A program made the translations under genes and the position numbers. A stretch of 64,000 bases of DNA. Source: Leucocoprinus leucothites. Lineage: Eukaryota; Basidiomycota; Agaricomycetes; Agaricales; Agaricaceae. The notes under the pieces were generated by a model. That model ran no database searches. It had not been told where the DNA came from and saw only the letters and a program-made list of their open reading frames with translations. Positions 10,374-24,847 of this stretch are shown here, one piece after another (positions within the stretch are counted from its first letter, which is position 1; every line of letters starts with the position of its first letter). The DNA lies in assembly GCA_013368445.1 (NCBI GenBank), contig JAACJO010000001.1:2232001-2296000 (forward strand), given 5' to 3'.

Positions 10374-13300
10374 CTACCGCTTCTTCTCAACCCTCCACTC
10401 TTTAAAAATCCCATCCAAACTCTTATAAATCAAATGCGATGGCAAACACCTAATAATCTCACCAACCCTCTCTTCCGCCTCCTTCTTCCCCTTTTCCTCA
10501 CCAGCAGCCTTTTGTGCATACTCAACCGTCATCCGAAACATAGCCAACACAGCCAATGAAACGTGTGTCTGTTGACTGGCATGCGCTGAGCCTGGCGTCA
10601 GAGCTGACAGTAATGGTCCAACGATTGATGGTCCCGAGAGTGTTGGCGTGGATTGTGAGAACGGTGTTGCTCGTTCTCCGCGAACGAGTCGGAGGAGAAT
10701 TTCGAGTACATTGTCGATTTCGGTCATGTGTGTTTTGAGGAATTTTTGACGTTCTGCGACAACGCCTGCGGTAGAGTTTGTGGCCCAGCCGTCTAGGACT
10801 GTCCAGATCGTTGGAGGCTACAAAAACATCTCCGTCAGTCTACTGCTCTCTGAAGAATGTGTGAAGGAAACATAGACGTACTGGGTCTGGGTCAACAACA
10901 TGAATCTTCTTCTCCCATCCTTCAGCAGCCTCTCCAGCAACCCAGAACATACGTCCAAACATACTCCTCAGCCATTCCTGAACATCACCTGTTTTCGCCC
11001 ACTTCGGCTCCGAAAGCGGCCTCTCAGTATCCAGGTACAGGAATAAGGTAACCGTAGCAGGCAGAACAAGTTTCCAGAACGGCGGAAGAGTCGTGTCCGA
11101 ATTTGAATTTGACGGATCAAGTAAAGCTGGAAGCGCTGTGTACGACTTGGTCGTATCTGAGAGCACTTCAAACTACAAAATTAGCAAAGTATAAGTCAGC
11201 CTTATAGTTGAGAAGGGAGCGAGAGGGAGCGAAAGAAAAGCTCACGAGAATGCCCTTGAGTTCGTTCTCGTTGAACTTCGTAACATCCATAACAACCTCA
11301 ACCATCCCAGCCTGTCTCAACACCTTCATACTCTGCACAACTTCAGCATCAATAACCAATCTCCTATTCCCACCAGCGTACGAAATCGAAATTCTATTCG
11401 CACTCGGGACCCTCGCCTTCACCGCACCACCAGCAGGCGATGATTCAGCCTTCATCCCATTTCCACCCGCATCCGAGTTCGACGGCGTTGACAAAAGGGT
11501 TGGAGACGCAGGCGGTTCAGGCAAGTGTTCCGACTGCGCTGAGTCGGTGATAATTTGTTCATGATCATGTTCGTGCTCGTGTTCGACCTCCTCAAACTCA
11601 TGATCGTGATCCTGCTCATGGTCCTCCAAGTCATGATCAATCTGGGTCTCCTCCCCTCCACCAACCTCCTCCCTCCCCGCATCCGTAAACTGACTCTGCA
11701 AATCCAACAACAGCGTATTCTGCTGTGTTCCATCACCAGATACGACATCCAATAACGTCGATTCAGCTGATGCAGCTTCAAGTGACTTGACCCCTTTCCT
11801 CTCCCCATTACTACTCTGTCCAACCTGTCCATTCTGAAGAGCCTGTTTTTGTTGCTGCTGGTGCTGTTGGACATCGTTGTTACGCTCAGTATGGTCAGTA
11901 GAGGGGGAAGTAGAAGTAGTAGCTGCCCTTGTCGCTGCTGCATTGCTCCTGGGCTCCCCGCTGTCAGAACAAATTAATGCGTGAGCTGAACAATCAGAGG
12001 ACGATACAACATCGAACACGGACGCAGATTCACTAGCCATTGTACCAGCCGTAGCTGCAGCAATAGCGGGAGTAGTCCCCGACGACGAAGACGCAGACGC
12101 AGTCGACGATGAGATATCGCCATTTACAGGCACAGGCAGAGAAACAGAACCGGAAACAGAAGACCCAGATGCCTGGACAGCAGGAACTGAGCCACCACCA
12201 ATAGCAGCAGAAGTCGATCCATCTGACTTCGTGGTAGTTCCAACAGCAACAGCCTCGTTTTGCGAGGTCTCGCCCACATCTGGACGAGAAGTAGCCTGTT
12301 CACAAGCCATAGTCGGCGATGGAGGTACAGGACCAGACGGAGGACGAGCGATGGACTCGCTCTGTACAGTGACCCTATCAACTGTACCTTGTGCAGAATT
12401 TCCATCATGGCCTTGGCGAGCATGCCCTTGAAAAAGAAAACAAAAAAAGTATTCATGTCAGTCTCGTGCGGTGTGAGACAGCCCCATCAGCCCAGGGCCA
12501 AAGGGTAAAGGCCGCCAGGGCATGCAATGAAGAGATTTTGCAAGCACGATCAAGGAAGAGGCAAAAATGCTCACCATCAGCCTTTCCATCCACATCTTCA
12601 TTTTCATCATGATTTTCTTTGACAAGCAAAAGTTCATCATGTACGTCCATTCGCTCTTCATCCTCATCATCATTGTCCTCTTCGTCATGAGGAGGGAGCC
12701 GAAGAACACCTTCCGCTTCAGCTTCTTCCTCACCTTCCACAATAGCAGCCATTAGCCAATCCTCGCTAACCGTCTCCGACAAGCTAGGTGCAACGCTCGC
12801 TGACACGCTCAACCGATCATTGTCAGTCATAGAAGCAGCATTTACGCTGCCAAATCCATTACTGCCCATCTGAGGAGGAGGCGGCGGTGCCGCACGACCT
12901 TCCTCGATATCTCCATCATCGTCCTCAAACTTCTTGCGTTTTCCTTTCCTGACATCCGAGGTGGATGAAACCGACCCATCCCCGTAGTAATTCGAGGAAT
13001 GAGGAATTGGACGCGAGTCATCAGGAGTGACTGGAGTATGAAAATATATTCGCATCCTCGAGGGAGGAGGAGAGCTCTGGCCGTTATCCGGCGAGGTTGA
13101 GGGAAGTCCCGGAATAGACCCGTGTGCTTGAGATTCAGAATTGGCCAGAACTTTTTCATCGGTCGCAGTTTTAGCATTTACAACACGACTAAAAATTGAA
13201 GCCTCCGTACTGGGCTTGACATCATCTCCAAGCGTCTCCATATCTCCAGTACTGAGTGGTTTTTGATCTTCGTTAGGCTCCTCTTTGATAGTAGTCGAGG

Positions 13301-14528
13301 TATTGTCTTTTAGGTCTTCTTTGATCTCTGACTTCTTGCCTGGTTGTATGCCCCAGGTCCAAGAGATTTGAGGAATTTTGAGTCCAAGAATTTTGAAATC
13401 GGTCAGTGTCCGTCTGTTTTCCTTACCGATGCTGCCTACACTGGCGGATGTTGCACCGTCTTTAGTGCTTGCGGCAGCACCTTCTTGCCTTGCCGAACGA
13501 TTTGCGTGCTGATTGCGGCTCCGGAAATTATTTTGGTAGTTGCCACCAGAGTTAAAGGAGCCGCCGCGTCGGTTGTGGAAGTCCTTGCCGCCGAAATTTC
13601 TTTGAGAGCCGTGACCTCTAAGTGAACCAGACTGTCCTCCTGAACGACCTCCACCTCCACCTCCTCCGGCAAATCCGCCGCCGCCGCGACCCCGTGAGGC
13701 GGGGCCTCCTCGGTTCCCACCCATTGACCCACCGCGACTGAGGCGCGTTCCTCCTCCGGTTCCTCCGCTCCTGCTTGGTGCACCTCCTCGTCCGCCTCCA
13801 CCAGGTGGACCGGAGCCATGTGGGCCTCCAGGGGCTCCACCGCGATTGCTACCGTGACTCGGGCCGGAAAAAGAACCCGAATTCTGCTGAGCCGAGGCTG
13901 ATGATTGTGACGACTGCTGGCTGTGAGGGTGCCGGTTTGAGTTGGGCCCTTCGAAACGCTGACGCTTGGCAGGAGGTAGATGTTGTGGCGATGTGTGCTG
14001 GACGTGCCGCTGCTGTTGCGGAGGCTGGGGCTGGTGCGGTATATGCGGCGCAAAAAATGGCTGCTGGGGTTGGGGAGGTGGGGGGTGCATGTACGGGGGT
14101 TGTGGCATGGGCTGGGGAGGAGCTGGTACCTGAGGTACATACTGCTGTGGGTAGCCTGCAGTAGGTTGGTAGGGATTGTAAGCTGGTTGAGCTGGAGGGG
14201 GGATTGGGGGCTGGACGGGAGGCGGGTGGTACTGCTGATGTTGTTGCTGCTGCTGTTGCTGATGTTGTTGTTGTTGCTGGCGCTGCCACTGGGTGCCATA
14301 GCCGTAATTTGCGTAAAGAGCGCTGTGCTCTGGTGGGGGCCGTGGTGGTGGCTGGGGCGCAGACCACTGAGGATTATAGCCTACTGCTTGGGCCTGGATG
14401 TGGGCCTGCTGTCCCTGGGCCCAGAAGCCATAGTCCGGCTGGGACGGCTGGGGTGGAGGAGGCCCCGGCGGGAGTGGAGGCTGCTGAGGCGTAAACGAGG
14501 GCGTCGGGACAAATGGATTTTTGTTCAT
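10374..14528 (-). CDS. Large Pro/Gln/RGG-rich disordered protein with conserved-looking C-terminal domain
   Basis: Exons (minus strand): 14528-12575, 12426-11246, 11172-10882 and 10817-10374; phases agree and the product is about 1289 residues. The start is MNKNPFVPTPSFTPQQPP. Order of segments: Pro-rich, a polyQ tract broken by His, Pro/Gln-rich to residue about 200, then a Gly/Arg block with many RGG and GGG motifs (about 230-345), acidic and Ser-rich linkers, and an Asp/Glu/His-rich stretch. From about residue 1000 it becomes ordered: ISISYAGGNRRLVIDAEVV, then WKLVLPATVTLFLYLDTER, EWLRSMFGRMFWVAG, and a helical end with KEWRVEKKR. The RGG block implies RNA binding and phase separation; the C-terminal domain is not one I can name. 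A nuclear or mRNP role is inference. Confidence 0.75.
14232..14280 (-). repeat. CAG/CAA repeat encoding interrupted polyglutamine
   Basis: A CAG/CAA-rich tract on the minus strand encodes two Gln runs of five and seven separated by His, inside the RGG protein. It is a coding trinucleotide repeat. Confidence 0.85.
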
Positions 14529-14596
14529 GGAAGAGCGAGCAAGAGAAAAGCGCTGTTTGAACTCCGACACATATCATTCTTTAATTTTCTATATAT

Positions 14597-15261
14597 CTAT
14601 CCTACTGATCCACTAGGCACCCCTGGCAGCCGCGGCCCCAGCTCTTTCGCCTGCGCCGTTTGTCGCCGTCTTCGGTGCTCGGCTTGTCGCACTGCGTGCT
14701 GTTAGTATTGATAGACTTTCTTCAAATGAGAGGAACACCCACTGGCAAAAAAGTCGCGGTGGAGGATGTACCGCTCGTGTGTTGCGGATGGCGTGGCCGA
14801 CGTTGGGGGAGATTTGACTGGCGAACGCGGCTCATCTTTCTTCTTCTCTTTGTCTTTGTCTTTGTCTTTCCCGTCGCCATCCTTCTTCTCTTTCTCAGCC
14901 TTGGCTGCTTCTTTCTCCTTCTCTTTCCTTCGCCTCTCTTTCTCTTCCCACTCTTCCTTCACCTTGGCTATTTCCTCAGCCGTCACTTCCTTCTTTGCTC
15001 CATTGTCTTTCACCTTGGATGCAAAGTTGGCGTCGCTCAGGTGCCCATCGCACGCGTACACAAAGTCGACCGTGTTGATGGTGGCGAGCACCGTCGTCGT
15101 TGGACGATAGCACACAAAGCACGCCTTTGCTGTGCCTGCTGTCTGTCGTGTTTTTTGTCAGTATATAACTCCCTAGCAGAATGCAAAGAAGCCCCGCACT
15201 CGTTTGTAGTAGAGATTCTGAAAGGACATTCGCACAGCTGTACAACAACTGAGATCGACAT
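14597..15261 (-). CDS. VFA1: VPS4-associated protein 1
   Basis: VFA1 binds the AAA ATPase Vps4 and modulates ESCRT-III disassembly at endosomes. The start is ATG at 15261 with a 12-nt first coding exon, MSIS. After splicing the protein reads NLYYKR, then TAGTAKACFVCYRPTTTVL and a second Cys/His cluster (VYACDGHLSD). These form the N-terminal zinc-binding region of the family. A long charged coiled coil rich in KEKEK and KDKDKDK follows. The C-terminus after the last intron reads ILHRDFFAMRQAEHRRR and ends at LPGVPSGSVG, which matches the Vps4 MIT-interacting end of the family. Total length is about 190 residues, usual for VFA1. The 5' end lies 335 nt from the divergent SFA1 gene. Confidence 0.88.
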
Positions 15262-17356
<2,095 letters not shown>

Positions 17357-17570
17357 ATGGGAACGTTATATTCGTAATATATGTATATATGTATGCCGCA
17401 AGGGAAGAAAAATATGAGTTCGAACAAACCCATGAAAAAAAATTACTCGCTACTTATAAAGAAAACACACAATAGCAAAAACCGAACCACAGAAGAAGCA
17501 CAAAACGACATCTGCGAACCAAAGACAACGAACAAGGACAAAAACTCAACTCTAGCATCCAACGGTACAT

Positions 17571-19331
17571 CTACACACCACGATCCTGCAAACTTCTAGG
17601 CGCCCTCGTCCCGACAATCGCTCTCCAAAGTACCACAAGTGCAGCCTTCACCTCCCGTCTCCTGACCCCACTTCTCCTCCATATAGCACCAATAACCATC
17701 ACCACACACACAAGGAACGATATATCCAGACACAACCTCCTCACAATCACCTTCGCAGGTGAACGGTTCGCATCGCTCGCAAAAAACCTCGCCAATTTAT
17801 GCAACAACGCGATCGCCCGCGACATGGGATTCAGGACATACGACCACAGTCCTAAATCGTTCAAATCCCAGCTTTTTGGGTGTTGTGGCGATGATCCTCG
17901 AGGGGGTAAACGACCCAAACCAGATGGTCCGCTGCCGAGTTCGGGATAGGCGGAATGTCTGGGTGAGCCTTTGGAACTGCTTGATGCAGAGTTGTGGAGA
18001 GATCGACCAGATTCAAGTGCTTCGAGACGTTCAGTGAGAGCGGCTAGGTGGGCTTGAACATTTTCGATTGCGCGCTCAAGAACTATTCGGGATGCCGGAC
18101 GGACTGCAGGGACTCCTCCGGTGCCTGGGAGTGGTAGTGGATGGGAATGGGGGTGAGGACGATATTGATGTGGGTCCACACCTGCCCGTGAATTATAAGG
18201 ATTTTCGCCTACGCTTGCAGTACCTGTTGTGAGACGCAGGGAAGAGGAAGGAGGGTTGAATGCAGGAGCTGGGGTCGAAGTTGATGAAGGTGCAGGAAAG
18301 GCAGAGGGCGTTTCGAACGTCGGTAATGGCTGCGTTGCTGGAACACCATTACCCATTGCGGAAGTTTGTGATAAGAAAGAACCGGTAATAGGCGTTTGAT
18401 ACCGATGGGCAGAGTGTGAAGAATGTGGCCGACGTGGAGGAATATTTCCACTGCTGTACATGGTACGTAGTTTGCCTGCTTCGTCGTCATCTTCGGTTTC
18501 GGATCCTGTCGAAGCGTCGGAGCCTTCTTCATCGGATGTGGCCCCTGCGTTGGCTTTGCGGGTGAAGTGGTGTGTAGCAGGAGGGGTTTGGGATGATGGG
18601 AGAGGGATTGGGAGAGATGGGAGGGGTGCGTCGTGTGATGTTGTGGACCCGGAGGATTCTGAGTCGGGAGATTGCATGGACGTTCCTAAAATACAGGGGT
18701 TAGGGTGCTGTTGGCTAAGGAGACAAAGGGGAATTGGTGCGCACGACTGAGAACTAGGTTTGAAGGGTCTCCTCCGTATGACTCAAGCTCCTGTACCAGG
18801 TTTTGTGCTACAGTCTTATCTGAATAGCGTCTCAGCACCTAGGCGGAGTAAGTAGTCCATTAAAATCACCGGAAAATAGTTATTCATACCTTAAGAAGAG
18901 CCTCAACATACAGCCATTTGGCTTCATACGACTCCAAGTCTTTATGTTTAGCCCAAGCATCCCTAGATATATAGAAAGAATCATTCAGATATGACGTCTA
19001 GCAGACTGAAATAAACTATTACCATTTTGCTCTCCCTAGCATATCCCAGATGCCTGGGCGAGGGGACTTGACATTTCCGACGGTAGCTAGTTGCATGAAG
19101 TTAGACTCAGCGGCGTTTAGACTTTAGGCGGTGGAGATAAGTGAATACCTTGCTTGTACAAGCTGTATGGCAACATCAGAACTAAACCAGGAGGCAGGGA
19201 ATATAAAGAACGTACCTGTACATCTGTAATTTTTCCTCATAGTCCGTCTGGATAGGTCCAGTCTTGGGCAGGCTCTGAACAATCTCGACTGCACGGTCGA
19301 ATTGTGCGTCAATAAGTTCATGAGTCGCCAT
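17571..19331 (-). CDS. Acyl-CoA-binding domain protein with C-terminal membrane anchor (ACBD5/Atg37-like)
   Basis: Exons (minus strand): 19331-19216, 19162-19149 (14 nt), 19086-19023, 18962-18890, 18838-18748 and 18685-17571, in phase, about 490 residues. The N-terminal ACB domain is complete: FDRAVEIVQSLPKTGPIQ, YSLYKQATVGNV, GRAKWDAWAKHKDL and the helix YVEALLKVLRRYSD. The middle is disordered and Ser/Pro-rich, with an acidic stretch (SETEDDDEAG). A coiled-coil segment (VLERAIENVQAHLAALTERL) precedes a hydrophobic helix (ISFLVCVVMVIGAIW) and a short basic tail. This is the layout of ACBD4/5 and of yeast Atg37, the peroxisomal membrane acyl-CoA-binding protein needed for pexophagy. Assignment to the peroxisome is inference from that layout. 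Confidence 0.85.
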
Positions 19332-19744
19332 TATAGCCAAAAAGTCGTTGCGTAAAGTTTGATTCCTTGAAACGTAGAATCAAAAAAATAGATAAGAAAG
19401 CCAGATCGTGCGGTTGAAGCCCGAGCGAAGGCTTGTAGGTGGAGGAAAGCTGAGATGATGCTACTTATTTTGACCCAGTGCGCGGCCGTTTTTACCACGT
19501 GAATTCGACAAGTCTTTCTTGGCCGTTTGTCCGGAAATCCGCCGGGAATCACAGCCGATGACAGGAAACTCGGTCGGAGTCTCCGCTGATTGATCGCCGC
19601 CGGTTGGCGCCGCATGCATGATGCACCAGTAATGGTCATGAAGTTCAAGCTGTGGGAGTTAAGCGTCAGATAATGAGCTCAACAATATATATGGTGACAT
19701 TGTTCGCGCTTATTCAGACTTGATCATCTTAAACGGCCACCACC
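19332..19744. promoter_or_regulatory. Divergent promoter between the ACBD gene and the M28 peptidase gene
   Basis: A 413-nt gap lies between two outward-facing start codons. A TATA-like run (aatatatatgg) lies near 19683-19693, about 55 nt before the peptidase start. No gene was seen inside. Confidence 0.5.
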
Positions 19745-22700
19745 ATGGCTGCGGAAGAGAAGACGCTCCCTCAGTTTGCAGATAACAAGAATACCAGCTT
19801 TGGGGTCAAAGAGGATGGCGTTGTCTACGAGCCTAACAATGGAAAGTCCAACAAGGGAATACGCTGGAGGTTGACCATTGTCGGATTTCTCGTTGCTTAT
19901 ACGTTACTCAAGTATACAACGCTTTCTGTCTACCGTGACCAAGCCCAGGTAGATCAGCAATTGACTCGGCCTCACCGTATTCCCCCTGGATTAGCACAGC
20001 AATTCTTCCTGTAAGTGTCATCCTCGTTCAATAATGCCAACTACCAAGCCGAACGATTGACCCCGATTTTCAGGACGGTTCCCAATTCCGAAAGCGCATT
20101 CCAGGCATCGAGGGAATATGCGACACATCCTCATCTTGCAGGCTCCGACGCTGACTATGAGGATGCCAGGACTATTCTCTCTCTATTCCAGAACGAATTC
20201 CGGATCCATAAACCTCTCAAACAGCCTATATTCCCGGCCGGGTCCAAACAGTCTCGCGACGCGACTTTGGGATTAACGTCAAGACACGCTCCTAAGAAGC
20301 CTACAGCTTGGATCGACATCTACTACCCTGTCCTGAATACTCCGTTGGACCGCGGTCTGTCCATCATCAATGACGAAGGCCAGGCTGAATGGGAAGCTGA
20401 TTTAGAGGAGGATGGAGATCCAAGGGATGTCGAGGCACACAGATACCGGACCGCTGTTCCTACTTGGCATGGGCTCAGTAAGGAAGGTGATGTTACAGGC
20501 AAGCTCGTCTATGCCAACTACGGAAACCAAGAGGTGGGTGTACTTCTACGCGGACAGGCCCCAAGCCACTGACACTTTGAACAGGATTATGCACAGCTTG
20601 TTGCTGCAGGTGTTAATCTGACTGGTAAAATCGTCGTTACACGTTATGGAGGTATCTTCCGTGGTTTGAAGGTGAGTTACTCATCACCTTGAACCCGGAC
20701 AATGCTGAGACTACTGTAGATCAAAGGCGCGCAAGAGCTTGGGGCTGCTGGTGTCCTCATCTACTCTGACCCTCGCGACGACGGTTTTGTCACAGTGGCC
20801 AATGGATACGCCGCATACCCGGCAGGTCCTGCTCGTAATCCGACATCTGTACAACGCGGCTCTGTTCAATACCTGTCTACTTATCCCGGAGACCCTACTA
20901 CACCTGGTTATCCCGCTTACGAGGATGCCGTGCGCACCGAGGCAACAAATATTCCCGCTATTCCCAGCCTTCCTATCTCCTGGAGCAATGCTGAGCGCCT
21001 CTTGGAGGAAATAGGTGAAATCTATGTCGAGGATGAACATGGTAACAAGAAACTCAGTGGAAAGGCTAGTCAAACACGGGTCCGACTTGTGAACCATGGT
21101 TAGCTCGGTCAAATTTTCTCGGAGGATATCTAATTGACATCTGGACAAAGTTGATAACAAGGTTACCCCTATCTGGAACACAATGGCCGCCATTCCCGGT
21201 CATATCAAGGATGAGGTCGTACTCATTGGTTGTCACCGTGATGGTACGTACAATGCATTCTGCAGTGTTGTGTTTTGGCGCTTACATCTTCTCAGCGTGG
21301 GTTATGGGTGCTGCAGATCCTACGAGCGGCACGGTATCCTTGCACGAAATTATCAGGGGCCTCGGATTTTTACTCAAAATGGGCTGGACACCTCTTCGAA
21401 CTAGTAAGCTCCCTTTGCGTCACTAAAGATGTTTACATGACCTGATTTAATTGTTCACTAGTCGTCATTGCAAGCTGGGATGCAGAAGAGGTTTGTTTTC
21501 TACCTCGTCTCATCAACGGTAAACTGACACATTCGGACTAGTACGGTCTCGTTGGTAGTACAGAATGGGCTGAAGACTTTGCCGATTGGATTGGAGAGAA
21601 CATCGTTACATATCTTAATGTTGACGTTTCTGTCGATGGTTCTCGATGGAATGCTCAAGGATCGCCTTCCCTTGCTCATCTCATCCGGGATGTCGCTCAG
21701 ACGGTTGACCATCCAACTTTCCCTGGGAAGACGCTCTGGGACGCTCGGGAGGATGAAGGCCCATACAAAGGTCTCAATTTGACGATCGACGCGGAGTTTT
21801 TGACAACGTATAACAAAATGGAAATGGAACGACTGGCATACAAGACCGGTGTCACTCCCTTAGGAAGTGGCAGTGATTATACGGCGTTCCTTCAGCATCT
21901 TGGTGTACGTTTCATGATTGAGCATCTCGGCTTTATTTAATGTGTTGATGATAACTTAGGTCGCGAGTACCGATCAAGGCTTTGGCTATACTGCATCTGA
22001 TGCTGCTTATCATTACCACTCTATTTACGACAGTGAGCACTGGGAAGAGGTGTACGCCGATCCTGGTTTCTACCGTCATGTATGTCGTTCCAACCTTTCG
22101 AGGTATCTTTACTAATGCATTGTGACTCCAGGTCGCTGTTGCCAAGCATCTTGGTCTTATGGGTTTGAAGCTGTCTGACTCTTTGCTTATTCCTTTAAAT
22201 ACGACTCAATACTCCTTGGAACTGAGCGATTATCTCGATCGGTACGATGGCGTAACCTCACAGCTCCTTATACTTGGTTAACACTTGCTTAGCGTGGAAT
22301 CCCTTACCGAAGGCAATCTTGATACCAAGCCCGATTTCTCCGCCCTTCGAAAGGCAATTTCCAACGTCCAAACCGCCAGTGCCAAGCTTGACGAAGAGAA
22401 GCAAGAGGCTCTTGAAGCCTTCGAGAAGCTTCTCAAACATCTGCCACCTTATCCATCTGCTCTACTCCTCGATCGTCATGGTCGACACCACACCTGCAAG
22501 AGTCCACTTAACAACTGGAACCCGCCCCCACAGACATTCGGGCGTCAAGTTCAGGACTGGGTGAAATCCATTTTCGGATTTCCTTCGACCACCGTTACAG
22601 CTGCCTCCTGGGATATGACCAAGCTGTTCGGTGATGATACCTGGGAGGGCGTCCTCAGATATGCTTATGGAACCATCAAGGAGGAGGATATGGAAGACGA

Positions 22701-23056
22701 ACCCCTCCCGCCGTGGTTGCCTGGACCTGTCAGGAAATTTATTGAAGCCGCCAGGAGACTCGGAAGGTCCAATAAGAGGCTCATTGCATTCGAACGTGGA
22801 TTCATCTCGAAGGATGGCATTAAGGATAGAGAATGGTATAAACATTTGGGCGTTGCGCCTGGCAAATGGCTAGGTAAGTCGCGTCACATTTGTAAGCATA
22901 TTGTATTAACAGTGTTCACTAGGATACGGTGCGACGACATTGCCGGCACTCACCGAGGCGATTACAATTGAGAAGGACACTAAACTGGCTAATTATGAAG
23001 CTGGGAGACTTACGGACTTGATTGACAAGCTTGCAGAGACTATTACGCCTGCTTGA
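19745..23056 (+). CDS. M28 family glutamate carboxypeptidase-like metallopeptidase (PSMA/transferrin receptor type)
   Basis: Twelve exons: 19745-20010, 20074-20533, 20585-20671, 20720-21098, 21151-21243, 21296-21403, 21462-21490, 21542-21904, 21960-22079, 22132-22241, 22293-22873 and 22923-23056, about 873 residues. It is a type II membrane protein: a 40-residue cytoplasmic N-terminus, one helix (LTIVGFLVAYTLLKY), then the lumenal part with a PA domain (GVLIYSDPRDDG), the zinc peptidase domain and a dimerisation domain. The di-zinc ligands of PSMA are all retained: His in GCHRDAW, Asp in GAADPTSG, the Glu pair in SWDAEEYG, Asp in LNVDVS and His in YHYHSIYD. It should therefore be an active co-catalytic zinc exopeptidase, probably vacuolar or endosomal. 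The yeast relatives Tre1/Tre2 act in trafficking rather than catalysis; the intact site argues against that here. Confidence 0.93.
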
Positions 23057-23481
23057 GGTAGCACTGCTGTGAAATGAACTTCATCTCTGTATCAGAATAC
23101 GATTCAGATGATGTTTTTGTAATTTTTTATCTGAACGAGCCTTGAAGTTTTGGCCCTGGATTCGTACATTGAGAAGTCACTTTACATTTTATACTCCAGA
23201 CAATCTTTGTCACTTGAGAGATATTCGCGTAACCACGGTTCATGGTACGGTGCTGGCTCTACTATTTCCCAAGCATCCGTATTGCCTCAACTGGAGAAGT
23301 TACACCCTCTGTCCTCTGATGACTCCTTGAGTGAATCTAATGACGCGTTCGCCGACTCGCGTCAAGATAAAGTGTCACGTGGTTCAAAATCAATGTGAAC
23401 CTCCTACCAGACGCGTCACCTTGATTCCATTGAAATCTGACGAGGGTCGTACGTCTCTATCTCTAACACAATCACTATACC
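23057..23481. other. Intergenic, about 425 nt, upstream of PRE5
   Basis: Contains the 3' end of the M28 peptidase transcript and the promoter of PRE5. Open frames seen here (for example 23150-23398) have no family resemblance. I saw no yeast-type proteasome element (GGTGGCAAA). Confidence 0.5.
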
Positions 23482-24650
23482 ATGGTGCGTACGCAAATGC
23501 GATTTCTCTGCGCAAAGCTCACTATCACTATCGCCTCCTCTCCCTTGGTTCTCGATATATCCAGTTCAGGAACACATACGATTCCGATAATACGGTGTTT
23601 TCGCCTCAAGGTCGACTACACCAAGTGGAATATGCGTTGGAAGCCGTGAAGCAGGGTTCGGCAGCCGTCGGTTTGAGATCAAAGACGCATGCGGTATTAC
23701 TTGCTCTCAAGGTGGGCGCATCTCTTAATTAGAGACTCGAATGCATTAATGAGCGTGGCATGCACACAGCGATCAACAGGAGAGCTCGCATCGTATCAGC
23801 AAAAGATGTTCCGGATAGACGACCATGTTGGAATCGCAATTGCTGGCCTGACATCCGATGCTCGTGTGTTGAGGTGCGCTGGTGATAATCTCTCAAATGT
23901 AGCCACAACTGATTGAATATGGCCATCGTATAGTAACTTCATGCGACAGCAAGCCCTGTCTTCCAGGATGCTTTTCAGTCGCGCAGTACCTGTGAACCGT
24001 CTGGTGAACGCCATCGCAGACAGTGTGTTTCCTTTAAGCATGACCAGTAGTCTGACGGCTGATCCATCTCTGGTATAATTTCTAGAGGCACAAGTAAACA
24101 CGCAAGAATATGGGCGTAGACCGTATGGTGTGGGCTTTTTGGTCATTGGACACGACGAGTCCGGGCCACATCTGTACGAGTTCTCGCCTTCAGGCAACTC
24201 TTATGAATATTACGCCATGTCAATTGGAGCGAGAAGCCAGAGCGCCAAGACTTACCTGGAAAAACATTACGAAGAGTTTGCTGATGGTGGGTAGAGAGAC
24301 TTTGAAGAATCAAATTTCATCATTTCGCTCATGGTCCTTTGTCATTCCTTCTAGCATCATTGGAGGACCTCGTCCGACACGGACTTCATGCCCTCCGAGA
24401 GACACTACAGCAGGACAAAGAACTCAACGTGAACAACACTTCGATCGGCCTGATTGGTCCCAGGAGCGAGCATGAGAAAAAGGGTGTGCAGCCAACGGGT
24501 GCCTTTAGGATCCTAGAAAACGACGACGTGGAACCTTTCTTGCAGACCATGATTGCCAAGGGATCTGAGCCTGCTGCTCCTGCTGCTCCAGCCACGGGTA
24601 GCGGCGGTGCAAGTGCTAGTGGAAGCGGCGATGTACAGATGTCTGAATGA
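23482..24650 (+). CDS. PRE5: 20S proteasome subunit alpha 6 (alpha-1/PSMA1 type)
   Basis: Structural alpha-ring subunit of the 20S proteasome. Exons: 23482-23484 (only the ATG), 23565-23711, 23770-23873, 23934-24022, 24086-24286 and 24355-24650, all in phase, about 279 residues. Joining the ATG to the next exon gives [15 protein letters not shown], the usual start of this subunit, which is why I accept such a short coding exon. The alpha-type signature [17 protein letters not shown] is present, followed by [11 protein letters not shown], the [14 protein letters not shown] segment and NTSIGLIG near the end. The C-terminal tail is Ala/Ser/Gly-rich, unlike the acidic tail of the yeast protein. 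No catalytic Thr is expected in alpha subunits. Confidence 0.95.
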
Positions 24651-24847
24651 GATAGGACTTACAAAGAAGTGTATTACTAGGGCTCGATAACTGGGGCTGT
24701 TCACTTTGATATTATAATCACTTTTCCGGCTGTAAGAAAACACGAAGGAGCTAAATGATTGATTGCAACAAGTGCATCGATTAAATATTATTGTTGAGAG
24801 CAGTGGTAACTTTTGGTTCTCTAGATTTAGATAAATAGCAACTGTAT

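Noticed and set aside
13980..14705. Long plus-strand open frames opposite the RGG/polyQ gene
   Set aside because: They are antisense shadows of GC-rich low-complexity coding sequence (Leu/Trp/Val runs opposite Pro/Gln/Gly codons) and have no splice or family support.
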